From: Branchiostoma floridae
Lineage: Eukaryota > Chordata > Leptocardii > Amphioxiformes > Branchiostomatidae
DNA length: 64,000 nucleotides
Assembly (NCBI RefSeq): GCF_000003815.2
Contig: NC_049991.1
Location: 5,832,666 to 5,896,665 of the forward strand
Direction of reading: 5' to 3'
Shown here piece after piece: positions 12,701-23,539 of this stretch (positions within the stretch are counted from its first letter, which is position 1; each line of letters starts with the position of its first letter). A program made the position numbers and the translations under genes. The notes beneath the pieces are model-generated. The model did no database searches. It saw nothing but the letters and a program-made list of their open reading frames with translations, and was not told the DNA's origin.

Positions 12701-15700
12701 GAACGCCCTTCTAAAGGAGTACAAGGATGATCTGCCTGCTGACTACGGCGTGCAAAACGTCCCACTTGCCTGCGAACGTCGCAAGGACAAGCCGGAATTC
12801 GTCACGTGGAGCTCGGCCAGCACTATTCTTGGTCCGCTGTTGGACATGCCCGAAGAAAAGTTCCAGATACTGGTAAAGTTCTGCTTTCAACTTTGTAAGA
12901 CAGTGTGTTCACCAATAGTAATACTCGCACAATCGCCTTCCGTTATCATACCTCGATGAAACATACACAGAGGCTATGTTTTTAGTAGCGTCTGTGTGTG
13001 TGTGCGTGTTGTCAAAAATTTCATGCGTTTTGAACTTCTGCGGTTATTTCCATGACAAATGGAGATATAGTTTGGGTTTTGTCTGTGTGTTTGTGTTTCT
13101 GGGTCATCTACCATATGCAAGGTGACCTAACAGTACCAACGTCCTTGCTACTCTGGAGTATCAGGTTGCTGACAGCATTGACTGTTCTCAAGTTAACGTC
13201 AGGCCAGTCCAATTCAATGTCTTGGTCTCGGATTCACTGGTTCTATTTTTCTGGATTTCGGGAAAAAATGTATCTCAGCTCTTGACTACCAAAATGAAAT
13301 CGTCTTAGCACAAGCTTTTGCTTGCACGCATAGAGGTTTGACTTAATTGAATAACATGAAATTATATGTAATAAGTAGCACACTTTTGTCTACAGACATA
13401 TTTCTACAAACAAACCTGGTTCATTTTGCAAAGGTATGATTTCGTGGAACTCTACTTACTTTTGCATCCTGCTTTAAGTTTTGGGGCGTCGAACCTCCTA
13501 ACTTTGGGGTCCTTAACTATAGAAATCCTAATAGGCGAAAAACTGTGTTCTGCTACCATATGGTGATCTTGACCTGCCATAGTCTCAACTTTTTAGTCGA
13601 GATAGCTCTTGTGCTTGAATTTGAAATTAAAGCAAAGACATTGGCATCCTAGCGGTTAGTTCTATTTTTACAGGCAAATTTTGTTAGACCTTACCAAAAA
13701 GGAAAACTCAAGTAGGAAACAACTAATTTTAATGATTTTTGCCGTGTATTCATCTTAGACAAAGATGTACATCAAATATGATATGAATTGTTTAGAATTA
13801 CTGACATTTGCATAAATAATCAAAATATCATATCATAGCCGTTTCATCATGTATCTCTTCTCCCGGGCATGATATCTACCTGGCATATGGGTGGTAGATA
13901 AAGACACCAGGATAAAGTGGGGGAAGGTTTGGGCCCCCTAACATTCACTCTTGAAATTGCAGGTATTTTGTCAGAACTTCCATAAATGAGCTTAAAATAG
14001 ATTTAACCACAACATTAAACAGATATAATTAACATGAGAAACTAATTTGCATAATTGGTATACGAATGACAAAACTGCTTAATGATAAACAAGTACTTTG
14101 TACTTCTGACACGTGTAAGTTAGATGATGGTTAACATCACCATGCATAAATTATGTAAATATCTAAGTCATTTCTATAAAAGATATGTCAAGGCGGTATG
14201 AGGTTGCCGAATTCAAGTATTCACATAAGTATACACAGAGTATTTTACATGTTCAACAGGAACAGCACCAGTGTCTCGGTCTTGCCCACGACGGTAGCAG
14301 CGTGCAGTACGCTCTGGTCAGGAATCTGGCGAACTGGAACGAGAAATTTCGGATCAAGGCAAAGGTGTACGTGGTTTGTGCCGGAACGGTCCAGACACCA
14401 CAGGCAAGATCTGATTTTTTTGCATTTTTCCACCTTCGCGGCAAAATGCCTTGGCGCCAGAAGATTCGGTGTTGGAATGATCGCACCTGTTTAATCTATG
14501 CCATAAATACCTGTTAAAACATAATTATTTCGACTGTGTCGGAACTGGCTCAATTGTAAGGTTTACGCATGGCACATGGCATGGCATAAGGTTTAATGAC
14601 AGATTTAATCACCCTGTCTCTATCTATGGCATTCTAATAACTAGAAAAAACAACTTTCTCGCACGCAAGACCTGGCAAAATGCCAGCTTTTTAAAAAGGC
14701 ACTTGATTGTTTTGCACAAAGTTGTAGAACAGTCTATTGGTATTGCTTTCGTCGTGATAACCATCAAACAACATTGTTACCAACAGCTGCTCTACAGGTC
14801 TCAAATCCGCCCGAAAGCCCTGGGTCAGTACCTGTGTGATCAGCCCATGGCCTTCTGTCAGGTCGCTTTGCTACAGGATATTATTGACTCCATCCCCACG
14901 ACTAGGGAGGATGAGATGCATGCGCACGACCCCGTCCCCATCCCCTTTAAAGATCCTGATCCTCAGGTAACTTGTATCTTATACCACCCTAACCCATTAG
15001 GGCAGCGACCGCGCTACGGCCCAAAATTCGACAAATTTCTGCAAAAAATTTACAGAGGAAAAACGAATAGTGTACGTTTTGTTTTGATTTGTTGTGTTTT
15101 CGTTTATACTCCGTCTCATTCATGATAAATGAATGACGAAATCAAGGGTACCCAAGTCCAATTTAGCCTTCACAGCTGTAAATAACTTTATTAGGTTGGC
15201 AATTCTTCATATAGTAAGGTTCTTTAGGAACAAGCATGGAGTACTTTCATCTGACGTTTCGATGTCTGTCACTGTCAGACACCATCATCAGAGTAGAAAG
15301 ACTTGAAACAACTGAGCCACGTTTGGAACGTCATTTTTGCTGGTGCAGCGCCACCTACATTGGCTATAAGTAGCAGCAAGAAGTAGTTTCCAGCCATTCT
15401 ACCCTGATAATGGTGTCTGATAAACATAGCAACGTTCGAAGTAAGAACACAATTGTAAGAAATTACACTTGAAATGTTCCATTTTGTTTAGGTATGGATC
15501 CCGGTATCTGAAAACCGACCTTGGCACTGCCAGATCTGCAGGGAAGCATCATTCTGCAGGGGCATCAAACCTTACGTTGACGGCCGTCTCATCGTGGACC
15601 TGGCCTGGTTTGGCAAGATGAACAAGCCCCATCCTGAAAACATGATGACCTTTAGGGACGACATTCAAGATCTCCATGGCATGCCACAAGTCACATTTCA

Positions 15701-17464
15701 CTACAAGATTCGTACCCAAGTAAGGACCAAATATAAAACTTCCTAAGAACATCTGCAAACAACATTTTTTTTCAACCCATCTTCATTCCATGCTTGATGG
15801 GCTGTCCCAAAATCAACATAAAAAGGAACATGTCAAAATAACTTCTGCAAAAGCAGAATATATGGCAACATTCATTACAGTCCTAAATTGATTTGACCCT
15901 TATGTAAGAATTTTAAAGAAAAAAAAAATGTTTGTAAGAAAATATGCCATTAGCATGATATATGATGTAATTCCTTTATACTGGACTGGAGTGAAATCCT
16001 CACGACTGGTTAGAATAGAGATCACGTTCATTCCCGTTCTACCCCATTGATGATCATATCGACTTATTGATGATATCATATTGATGATCATATTACTTCA
16101 ACTCCCTCCCCACAGGAAGAACGTGACCAGCAGCACGCCATGATGAATGACATGTTGCGGGCTGCCGGGGCCTTGGGCGGGTTCCTCCCGACCTCACCAC
16201 CGCAGTTCATGTCATGCTCTTTGCATCTGACGGTAAATATTCTGTTGGTATCGCTCAATCAACACTACAAAGTATGTCAGTAAATTTACGTTACCATGTC
16301 ATCTAGGATAAGAATATAAAATATTGTTGTTGCAGCTCTTAACTAATGGCCTGGGGGCTGAATACTCTTAAAGTTTGCTTGCAGTTAGCTAGAACTACAT
16401 TTCAGGATTGACGGTTTGGTCAGGCAGCTTTGGGGAACTAACGGTGTTACGTAAAAGACAACAAAGCACACTAAATGTGAAAAAAAATTCATACATATTT
16501 TTTTCTTCTTCAGTAAACTAAACAACGAGCCGAAGTTTGGAAATATTACTCTACATTAAGTAGGGATATAGACCTCTGCACTTAATACTTGATATGGTTT
16601 TATTACTTAGTTTTACCTAACTAACCAGACGAACTCAGGGGATATACTATGTAATGTGGAGCAGCTTAATGCATTATTTAAACCTTGTTGCGAAATCACT
16701 TTTATTGTCCAGGGCCCAGTGCGTATGGGTGAAGACCCAGACACTTCTGTCGTGAACGAATACAGCAAAGTCTGGGGGTTTGACAATCTGTATCTGGGCG
16801 GAAATGGCGTCATCCCTACCGCCACCGCATGTAACCCCACCCTCACAAGCTCAGCACTGGCTATCCGTGCAGCTCACCATATCCTTCAAAACTGGTATGA
16901 TTCAATCGTCAGTGATTTTTAAATGTTTTTTTTTTATATTTTTGATTTTTGAACAAAACATACTTTTGCTGTTACCAACGTAATTCTGTCACCAGGTAGT
17001 CCCTACTATGTCATATAATGTTGAGTTTATAATCGATGTCTGTATATGTAATGGGTATTTTATGTTTTTAAGACTCCTTCAATATACCATATTCAAGACT
17101 AAAATTGAAGAAGATTCACTCTTTACTTCGGGATGTTTTAAAAGATTTAATAGACGTTTCAAAAGGTGTCCACCTTTCTTCATCAATGGAATGAAAATGG
17201 AATTGAATTAAATTTTTTAAAGTATCCAGAAGTAAAGAGTGAAACTTCTTCAATTTTAAGGTATCCTGGATGACTAATCTTCACAAACATATTCAAGACT
17301 GCTTGATTTTTTTTCTGACTTGTGGATGATTTCAAATAAAAAAGCTTTTGTATCACTCGGAGATCTGATATAACTCTTGTTTGTATTTTTCTAGGGATGA
17401 CAAAGGGTTGGACCAGCTTAAGTGCAGCACGTTGGTAAAGCATGACCTCAAATACTGTATTTAG
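6706..17464 (+). CDS. pyranose 2-oxidase-like GMC flavoprotein, 10 exons, 544 aa
   Basis: Exons: 6706-6870, 7266-7396, 12173-12379, 12662-12872, 14260-14403, 14787-14966, 15492-15719, 16116-16232, 16713-16894, 17395-17464 (TAG). Phases agree at every junction and the joined frame is open. Family members are FAD enzymes that oxidise aldopyranoses at C2 and pass electrons to O2 or other acceptors. Residues 17-22 are GTGPVG, the Rossmann FAD loop, with an acidic strand end at D41. Residues 128-136 read STHWTCATP, the pyranose 2-oxidase motif in which the His (here H130) carries FAD covalently. LHL at 458-460 gives catalytic H459, and ACNPTLT gives its partner N502. [16 protein letters not shown] and [10 protein letters not shown] also fit the family. 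The length is nearer bacterial than fungal enzymes. There is no evident signal peptide, so it is probably cytosolic. The substrate loop (about 365-375) is diverged, so substrate is uncertain. All introns are GT-AG except intron 5. Confidence 0.9.
7448..8240 (+). repeat. dispersed intronic-type repeat, copy 2 (oxidase intron 2)
   Basis: Starts with CATGGAGGTTATATTTTCAG and CTGTATGTGTACAAGATAAC. Contains GGGCCCCCTAGCGA twice (7579 and 7720) and GATTTTTGGTATATAGGTA, so part of the unit is doubled here. Related to 4380-5430 and 12963-14110. The 77-codon open frame at 7448-7681 lies inside the repeat and is not taken as a gene. Confidence 0.7.
8435..9015. repeat. 85-bp minisatellite, about 6-7 copies (left arm)
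   Basis: GGACAGTCAGCC recurs at about 85-bp spacing (8531, 8616, 8701, 8786, 8871, 8956). Each unit holds two or three GAAGTTGTCC steps, a TGACGTCA palindrome and CATTACGTCATCCTAAC. Confidence 0.92.
9336..9767 (+). CDS. hypothetical 143-codon open frame in the element's centre
   Basis: The longest open frame between the two minisatellite arms. It has no family resemblance I recognise: a weakly hydrophobic start, then a basic, acidic and polar mix with [11 protein letters not shown] near residue 51. The 3' end overlaps a short direct repeat: AAGTAAGAGGCATAGGGGAC occurs at about 9721 and again about 43 bp later. It could be a chance frame or an internal gene of the inverted-repeat element. Confidence 0.2.
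   Translation: MNSNSKQKVIEPNCHFFYFIYGSTLGISNKLFLTLQEVSLYHRPPNKYPERRMSFAGKTRGIEKRGEALLLANIDSCHDYVRALIDNHRYLGKVPDGENNSSDRSPDIIRAVSRKQKMMVELFLRHNRKVRGIGDYMLLLTER
10440..11195. repeat. ~78-bp minisatellite, about 8 copies (right arm)
   Basis: Units contain GTACGAAGTTAGATGACGTC, then ACTTTGCACAACTTCGGAC and CTTGCCACCCTAC. They are inverted relatives of the 8435-9015 units, sharing the reverse complement of TCCGAAGTT and the TGACGTCA core. Confidence 0.92.
11240..12170 (+). other. rest of oxidase intron 2
   Basis: About 900 bases of AT-rich sequence between the foldback-like element and exon 3 of the oxidase. Open frames are short and unrecognised. I see no exon or repeat here. Confidence 0.5.
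12963..14110 (+). repeat. dispersed intronic-type repeat, copy 3 (oxidase intron 4)
   Basis: Opens with AGAGGCTATGTTTTTAGTAG and a TGTGTG tract. Includes TTTGTCTACAGACAT..TTTTGCAAAGGTATGA (13391-13440), matching 5320-5385, and ends with GGGCCCCCTAACATTC (13931). Another intron insertion of the family seen at 4380 and 7448. Confidence 0.65.
14404..14786 (+). other. GC-AG intron 5 of the oxidase gene
   Basis: Exon 5 ends …VQTPQ at CAG and the intron begins GCAAGA, the usual form of a GC donor (CAG|GCAAG). The acceptor is ACCAACAG before CTGCTC. Joining them gives TPQLLYRS, which matches the conserved family segment. No GT donor nearby preserves the frame, so the minor donor class is required. 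Confidence 0.85.
15190..15445. mobile_element. Penelope-like fragment with paired hammerhead-like motifs
   Basis: In oxidase intron 6. The minus strand 15253-15291 reads CTGATGA, a spacer base, an 8-bp hairpin (GGTGTCTG / CAGACATC), then GAAACGTC: the order of a type I hammerhead ribozyme. The plus strand 15414-15437 carries an eroded inverted partner (CTGATAA…GCAACGTTC). AGCGCCACCTACATTGGCTA (15350) recurs with one change at about 23332, near another such motif. Known Penelope-like elements carry such motifs in their terminal repeats. Family membership is inferred and no reverse transcriptase is seen here. Confidence 0.5.
15253..15291 (-). ncRNA. hammerhead-ribozyme-like motif 1
   Basis: Minus strand: CTGATGA, T, a GGTGTCTG/CAGACATC stem with an ACAGTGA loop, GAAAC, GTC. 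Flanking CTTTC and GAAAG could form part of stem I with an internal loop. Stem III would be only AC/GU, a palindrome compatible with dimeric hammerheads. The unpaired base after CTGATGA departs from the active consensus, so self-cleavage is uncertain. Confidence 0.45.
17101..17258. mobile_element. small inverted-repeat element in oxidase intron 9
   Basis: AAAATTGAAGAAG…CACTCTTTACTTC (17101-17129) is inverted at 17229-17257 (GAAGTAAAGAGTGAAACTTC…). The enclosed sequence includes the hammerhead-like motif at 17153-17186. A compact non-coding insertion. Confidence 0.65.
17153..17186 (-). ncRNA. hammerhead-ribozyme-like motif 2
   Basis: Minus strand: TTGATGA, AG, an AAAGGTG/CACCTTT hairpin, T, GAAACGTC. 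The layout matches the 15253-15291 motif but position C3 is T, which would be expected to weaken or abolish catalysis. Confidence 0.35.
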
Positions 17465-17951
17465 ATCCTGAACCTTGAACTAACTGACGTTATTTGGATT
17501 ACACATGTATTAGGTCCTATTAGGGTCATTTGAGGTCAGTTGCAGGTATCCACTAAACACCTGCGCAGGCCCTTATTCTCTCGGTGCCTCACAACAACCC
17601 AAAAAACTACGTTTTCGCAGATATAAATCGTTTCATCTGTTATTCCCGGTCAATATTTTGTTGTGGACATTTATGAAGAAAATGCCATCATATAATTCAG
17701 CCAAACGAAAGTACCCCTACACATACATGTAAACCAAAACATGCCATTTACAGATTTATTCATATAATGAATGAGACAAAATGAATTATAAATGGATATT
17801 TTTGACATTTACAATCACCCCCCCCCCCTTGTCGATCGTAGATTTACTTTCAATCAGAAATTTAAAACAAAACTCAAGACCCTAGTTTATTGCTGTACAA
17901 ATGTTACAATGCAAATGTCAAGTTTTTTTGTTGTAAATGTTGGGTCCAATT

Positions 17952-17957
17952 AATAAA
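17952..17957 (+). promoter_or_regulatory. candidate polyadenylation signal of the oxidase gene
   Basis: AATAAA about 490 bp after the TAG at 17462-17464, the first clean hexamer I noticed on this strand downstream. The implied 3' UTR is AT-rich with no other feature. Confidence 0.4.
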
Positions 17958-17964
17958 GTACATT

Positions 17965-19270
17965 TCATATTTTTCTTAATTTACCATTCTAGGATTTTGG
18001 GTGAATAATAGTATTCAATAAATCAATCATTCGCAGGCATCATAGTATTGCTGGGCTGTAGGCATACATTTTTGATAGCTTTTGCTTTGCATAGCTTTAG
18101 CTTTCATTTTGGACGCACTGTTTAATTTAGATGTATCTTATTCAGGCTGACGGGACTTAGAGGTTGTTACATCATTGTTCAACGCATTACCTAGAAGCTA
18201 TTGGTCAAATGGACGTAGCCTTACGTGGGGATAACATCGGAATAAATTGCAAGTTGATGTGAGAGCTTTGTAATTGCTTAACAATGTGATAATTGTTCAG
18301 ATTTAAAAAAAAAATGACGATATGTGATTCACCTTTCTGCCGAATGTAAACCAATTCCAGTAAATTGAGCCTGTTATGAAACCTTTAAACCATTTTTATT
18401 ACTAGTATACTGTTAGTCCGTTTTTTCTCAACACCATGATGAGCTTTGAAGTTTTGACATTTCCTTGCAATGTCTTACCAACAATTTATATCTCACATGT
18501 GTAAGTTATTACTCATTTACACCTGTATCGGTTACGTAGTGTCGTAAAATACTATTATGTTATTATTTCGCTTTAATTTCTAAGACCTTATCATGTTTTT
18601 TTTTGGATTCAGTAACAGGTGGAAACCGCAAGACAATGGTATTTTAGACGTAAATAGTACAACATAACTTTTGTAGGACTTTCGTATGAAAATCTTAGCA
18701 GTCATTTTACATTACTTTAACGTGGAAACGAGTAGTTTTCAGGTAAATTTTAGAACTGAATCCCAAAATTTGACATCTATAATGGGAGGTAGACTGGATA
18801 TGTAAAATATATCATATGTCAATAAAGTGGGCTGCTGACCAACTTTCGTCTGTCTTGCTTTTATTTATAATCTGTGAGTTCTACATAATCTGGTGTCCCC
18901 ATATATCTCCGTTATTACACAAATACAAGACTGTACTGGCAATTACAATCACATGTATGAACCTGTCAGCGTGTCTGTTACCCAAAGCACACAAAGAAGA
19001 AATGTTGAACTTCTTGTCAAGCTTCCATGACTTGAGCCTTTTCCGTAATTTTAAAACATTCTAGGCAACAAATCAGTTCATTTCACTGTAGAAAAAAATG
19101 AATCCTGCTAAAGCTACATTTATAGGGTACTGTTATTACGAAAATAATCGCGACAAAAGCTTCATTTCTGTTGCTACTTACATGTTGATCGATGAATATA
19201 AAATAACCTCCAAACTATTCTTGATGATCTCCCTGTATAATCTTGAGGTTGGCAAACCAACAGTGTACCG
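17965..19270. other. intergenic, no feature recognised
   Basis: AT-rich sequence between the oxidase gene and the LINE remnant. Open frames at 18816-19064 and 19098-19280 are short, unrecognised and not bounded by convincing splice sites. They may be eroded 5' LINE sequence. Confidence 0.4.
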
Positions 19271-19276
19271 CATTGC

Positions 19277-21740
19277 ATGAAAACACGTCTAGCACACTGC
19301 TTCATGTTAGGTCTCATAGACAGTTTACAAGTGGTACAGAAGACACAGAAGAGTATCGACTCATGGTATAACTCAATTTGTGAGGCTATTTACAGTGATT
19401 GTGATGCTAATCACACTGGTAAAAATGCAAATACACCCCGGCCTAGGAGCTTACACAGCCCGGGCAAACCTTTCTGGAATGGAGAGCTCGACGAGCTCTG
19501 GGTTCAAATGAGGGATGCAGAGCGTGAATACGTTAGATGGAAGGGAAGCAGAAGAAGTAAGGCCGTTCTTAGGGATGTTTTTAAGTGCAAGCATTACGCC
19601 TTTGATAAGAAACTCTGTGTTTATAAACAAAAGTATCAAAGAGGACAGGCATTGGAAATTGAAGGTCTGAAAACTAATAATCCTCCAAGATTCTGGAATG
19701 AAGTTGGGACCAAAGAGAAGCGCTAAAATGACCATGGAAGTCTCGGAAGAAACTGGAAATCCGATAGAAGAGGCGCTAGGTAGACAAGGTCTTTAAAAAA
19801 TTGGAAAAGGATTTCAGCAATCTATTTGCTGGCAACGATGTTAAGTGTAAATTTGATAATGAATTTCTGCATTAGATTTGTGCTCTTAAGCTTCATCTGG
19901 TAACTGAAATAGATGATGTTTCTTATAACCCTTACGAGTTCATGAATGCACCAATCACACTTGATGAGATCAAAGCAGCTGTAAAGAATGCTAAGTCAGG
20001 AAAAGTAATAGGAGCTGATAAAATCTCTAATGAGATGCTAAAAGCGCCAGCTATGCTGGATACAATATGCTTGTACAAACCTGTTTTGAAAGTGGCCTCA
20101 TCCCTTTTGTGTGGTACAAGTCCATTATTAACCCAATTCCCAAGTCTTCAAAAAAAGATCCAACAGTCCCGTTAAACTATCTTGGTATAAGCCTAATGAG
20201 TACGGTTTATAAACTTTATTCTTGTGTGCTTAACAATAGGCTCACCCAGTACTTAGAGAGCTCAAACTTGTGGACGAATAAAATTGTTTTCGTGGGGCAA
20301 GAGCCTGTACCGACCACATCTATACAGTGTGTAGGGTGATCAGGGCCCGAATGGAAGAGAAGTCAACTTTCGCCTGCTTTATTGACTTCCAAAAGGCTTT
20401 TGACTTGGTTATCATATCTCCTAGATTGATTTTTGAGAATTGGGTAACAGAGATCTCCTAGCCTATAGATAAATACAGAACGGCGTTGACGGGAATTTTA
20501 TCAAGTTATAATGACTCTTTAGAAGTACCCAGTAGCATGTGTAGAAGTGAATGAGTTCCAGACTAAATGATGAATTGACGATATGACCTTAAGCTTGTTG
20601 TTATATGCAGATGACATCATCATTGTAGCAGAAAATGAAAACGAATTGCGAGAAATGTTAAACATTGTTGCTGAATGGTGCTCTAAGTGGAGACTGATGA
20701 TTAACCAAAGAAAAACACAAACCAGAAGGGAGCAAGAACGAATTCTTAAACATTTTTTAGAGAGATAAAGCTTGATCTGGTGAGTTCATACAAGTATTTA
20801 GGCCTTCACTTAGCCGAGCACATGTCTTTCATCTCAGCCACTAGTGTTCTTGCTGATTCTGCTGGGAGAGCTCTAGGTGGTATTTTGCTTTAAAATAAGT
20901 TGGATACCACGCTCATACACAGCTCTACGAGCCGTGTGTTAGTCCCATTCTTGACTATGCTGCAGGTCTCTGGGGATTTAAAAAAACGATGAGTGTTCTA
21001 TGGTCCAGAATAGGGCAATACGGTGTTTCTTAGGTGTACACAAATTTGCACCCGCCCTTGCCATAACAGGAGGCATGGGATGGATGCCCTGCGAAATAAG
21101 AGGGAAAGGAGCAGTAATATCCATGTGTAACAGACTTACCAATATGCCTAATGACAAACTTACCAAAAAGCCTTAATATGGGATATGCAAAACCATGGCC
21201 CCTGGAGCAAGGATGTACAGAGAATATTTGGTAGTGTTGAACAGGAACACATTTTCCTAAACAAACTAAAAGCTGATACAAAACAAATAAAAGAGAAACT
21301 ATTTGATATAAATAGTTTCTCTTTTGTTCTCTTAGTTGGGCTCCTGACATATGGCTAAATTCCAAACGAAGAACCTATAGATTATTTAAGGATGCCTACT
21401 GCATAGAACGCTATGTTAAAATGACCCTTTGTAAAAGCCAAAAATATTACTGTTCGCAGTTACGAGCAGGGATACTACCATTGTACATTGAAACCGGACG
21501 GTACCAAGAAATCCCTGAGAAAAATAGGATTTGCACAATATGTAGTCTGGGTGAAGTAGAAAGCGACACACTTTCTTTTTACTGCCCTTTTATGGTGACT
21601 TACGAGAAAGTCTTTTTTTTTAAAATGTTCGACAAAAATTGGCTAGAACCACGAAAAAGGGTATTCACAGAAAACTTAAAGGTGTGTTACAAAAATGTAA
21701 CAAAATGTGCAGGTGGAATTATCATCATGTTTGTTACGAC
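19277..21740 (+). pseudogene. decayed LINE ORF2 (reverse transcriptase)
   Basis: Consecutive fragments in different frames follow the order of a non-LTR retrotransposon ORF2. 19343-19723 is the linker between endonuclease and reverse transcriptase (PFWNGELDELW, KYQRGQALEIEGL, PPRFWNEVG). 19942-20060 has ITLDEIKAAVKNAKSGKVIG. 20067-20330 has the palm segment (SGLIPFVWYKSIINPIPKS, LNNRLTQYLE). About 20360-20410 has STFACFIDFQKAFDLV. 20583-20765 has the catalytic LLYADDIII box and NELREMLN. 20770-20890 has SSYKYLGLHL. 21421-21600 is a C-terminal RICTICSLGEVESDT…CPF zinc-knuckle-like segment. Many stops and frameshifts mean it is not functional. The endonuclease is missing or unrecognisable, and a MITE fragment adjoins the 3' end. 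Confidence 0.9.
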
Positions 21741-21850
21741 TTGTGTTACGTCAAAATAACGTCATTAAACGACGTCATGCATATCTAAGATACAAGTTTG
21801 GTTCCACCATATTATATTTACCCCCTTGGATAAAAAGTTTTTTCAGCAAC
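21741..21850 (+). mobile_element. fragment of the CCTATTCAGACCGGGC MITE family
   Basis: GTTACGACTTGTGTTACGTC and GACGTCATGCATATCTAAGA match 41940-42005. The phrase CCATATTATATTTACCCCC matches 5617-5635. Terminal sequences are missing. Confidence 0.55.
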
Positions 21851-22300
21851 ACTGCAGAGATGCACAGATACTATATAAACTGCTTATCATTTTAAAAGAT
21901 CGCGTTCACTTTTATGAATCGATAAACTGAATACAATACAATCGTCTGACAAGAAGTCAGTCTATGGTATCGTATATTAAACATTCGGACATTGGATATG
22001 GCTGTTGTAAAATTGCCAAAACTTTTTGTACAGTCAACTCATCCAAAAATTAAATAAAAAATGTTCACTAATGAGCTATTCCAGCTATCCCATTTATTAA
22101 TGGAGAGACAAAGAATGTTTTTTTTAGATTCATCTAGCAGCAATTGGACAATAAATGAAGTCCTAGTCGACGTCATCTCTATTGAGGCCTCCTCGTTAAC
22201 AACTTAAGAATAGTGGGGGACCCAAAATCTAACCGTTTTCGAGGTTTCATAAAGATCTACCCGCATACCATATATCAAGACAATTCACTGAGACATTCGT

Positions 22301-22358
<58 letters not shown>

Positions 22359-22490
22359 CATACACACACTCTCACACATACACACAACTACATTCACACA
22401 CACACACACAATCACTCACATACACACACACACTCTCTCTCTTTCACTCACACAAACATACACACACACACACACACTCACTCACTCACA
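22301..22490. repeat. (CA)n microsatellite, interrupted
   Basis: About 190 bases of CA repeats with CT, TA and AA interruptions. The 88-codon His/Thr frame across it is not a gene. Confidence 0.95.
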
Positions 22491-22559
22491 TGGAAACACT
22501 ACCAAACACATAGCGAAGGTAATTACATATCACACGAATATAGCACGCTTCTGTCAACA

Positions 22560-23255
22560 AAATAACATCTCCTTGATTTATACTATGTAAAAAACGGAGT
22601 GATTTTAAACATGGTCTAATAACTAAGGCATAGATATTCCTAGATTTATTTATGGATGTGGGGAGCCGTTGGTCTTCACTGTTGTTATCCTCTCAGCGGT
22701 ACGCGTACAAAGTTGTGGACACTCAGATGCTGTCTTGGCTGTCACCATCTATTGGTTTGCTGCAAAGATGCATGGAAGAAGTATAGAAGTGAACGTCTTG
22801 GTCCTGTAACACTGTATGATGCAACATACAACTGGCACAAACTTAACATCGAGTTGCGCAAGGCAACACTTATACCCAACTGGATAAATCAAAAACAGCC
22901 AGACGTTTCAGGTAGCAACTACTAAATTTTGTTAGTCGTTCGTAGTGCATACTTTCTGAAAATGTCTGACCGTTTTCTAAACCTATATCCAGTTACTTGT
23001 GTAACCGCTGCGTGGCGTTTATCATAACCATCAAAATTTAGACGTCATATATTGACGTATAAATATCAAATTAATTAAATTAGTCAAAACAAATACTCTT
23101 TGGATTTAAGAGAAAAAAAACTATTCCGAAAATAGTTTTTTAGGGTTGGTAGCTATTGGAGATTTCTTTTTATACAACCAGCAGATACTGCTTGTCTAAG
23201 ACGGGAAAGACAACAGGCGGGCACGGTGGATTGGGGAGGCGATCTGGATAAGAAA
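22560..23255. other. no recognised gene
   Basis: The 89-codon plus-strand frame at 22656-22925 (cysteine-rich start, then KKYRSERLGPVTLYDATYNW) has no family I recognise and lacks clear splice sites. The remainder is AT-rich. Confidence 0.3.
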
Positions 23256-23259
23256 GGCA

Positions 23260-23430
23260 ACCGCGGTGATGAACCGGGACGAGGGGGGATACAAGTTTAG
23301 CCGCTTTTTGGATTGTTTTCTCACCACAAAAGCGCCACCTACATCGGCTAAATATAGCGGTGAGAAGCAGAACTCCAGTTAGAAGCTCTGATGAAGGTGT
23401 CTGAGAGACACGGAAACGTAAACAATGTAA
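23260..23430 (+). mobile_element. second Penelope-like/hammerhead fragment
   Basis: AGCGCCACCTACATCGGCTA (about 23331) corresponds to 15350-15370, and the downstream part aligns with 15385-15440. Contains the motif at 23388-23420. Interpreted as another copy of the element in oxidase intron 6. Confidence 0.5.
23388..23420 (+). ncRNA. hammerhead-ribozyme-like motif 3
   Basis: CTGATGA, AG, a GTGTCT/AGACAC stem with a GAG loop, G, GAAACGTA. The core boxes are intact and the cleavage-site triplet would be GTA. Stem II is separated from the core by unpaired bases, so activity is doubtful. Confidence 0.4.
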
Positions 23431-23539
23431 GTACCTGCTGGTTGTGTAAAAAGAATTCCCCTATTTCCAAAAAATATTACCTGCACGCCTGCATCTGAAA
23501 TATGCATAAGGAATATTATATATACATATAGGTGCATTT

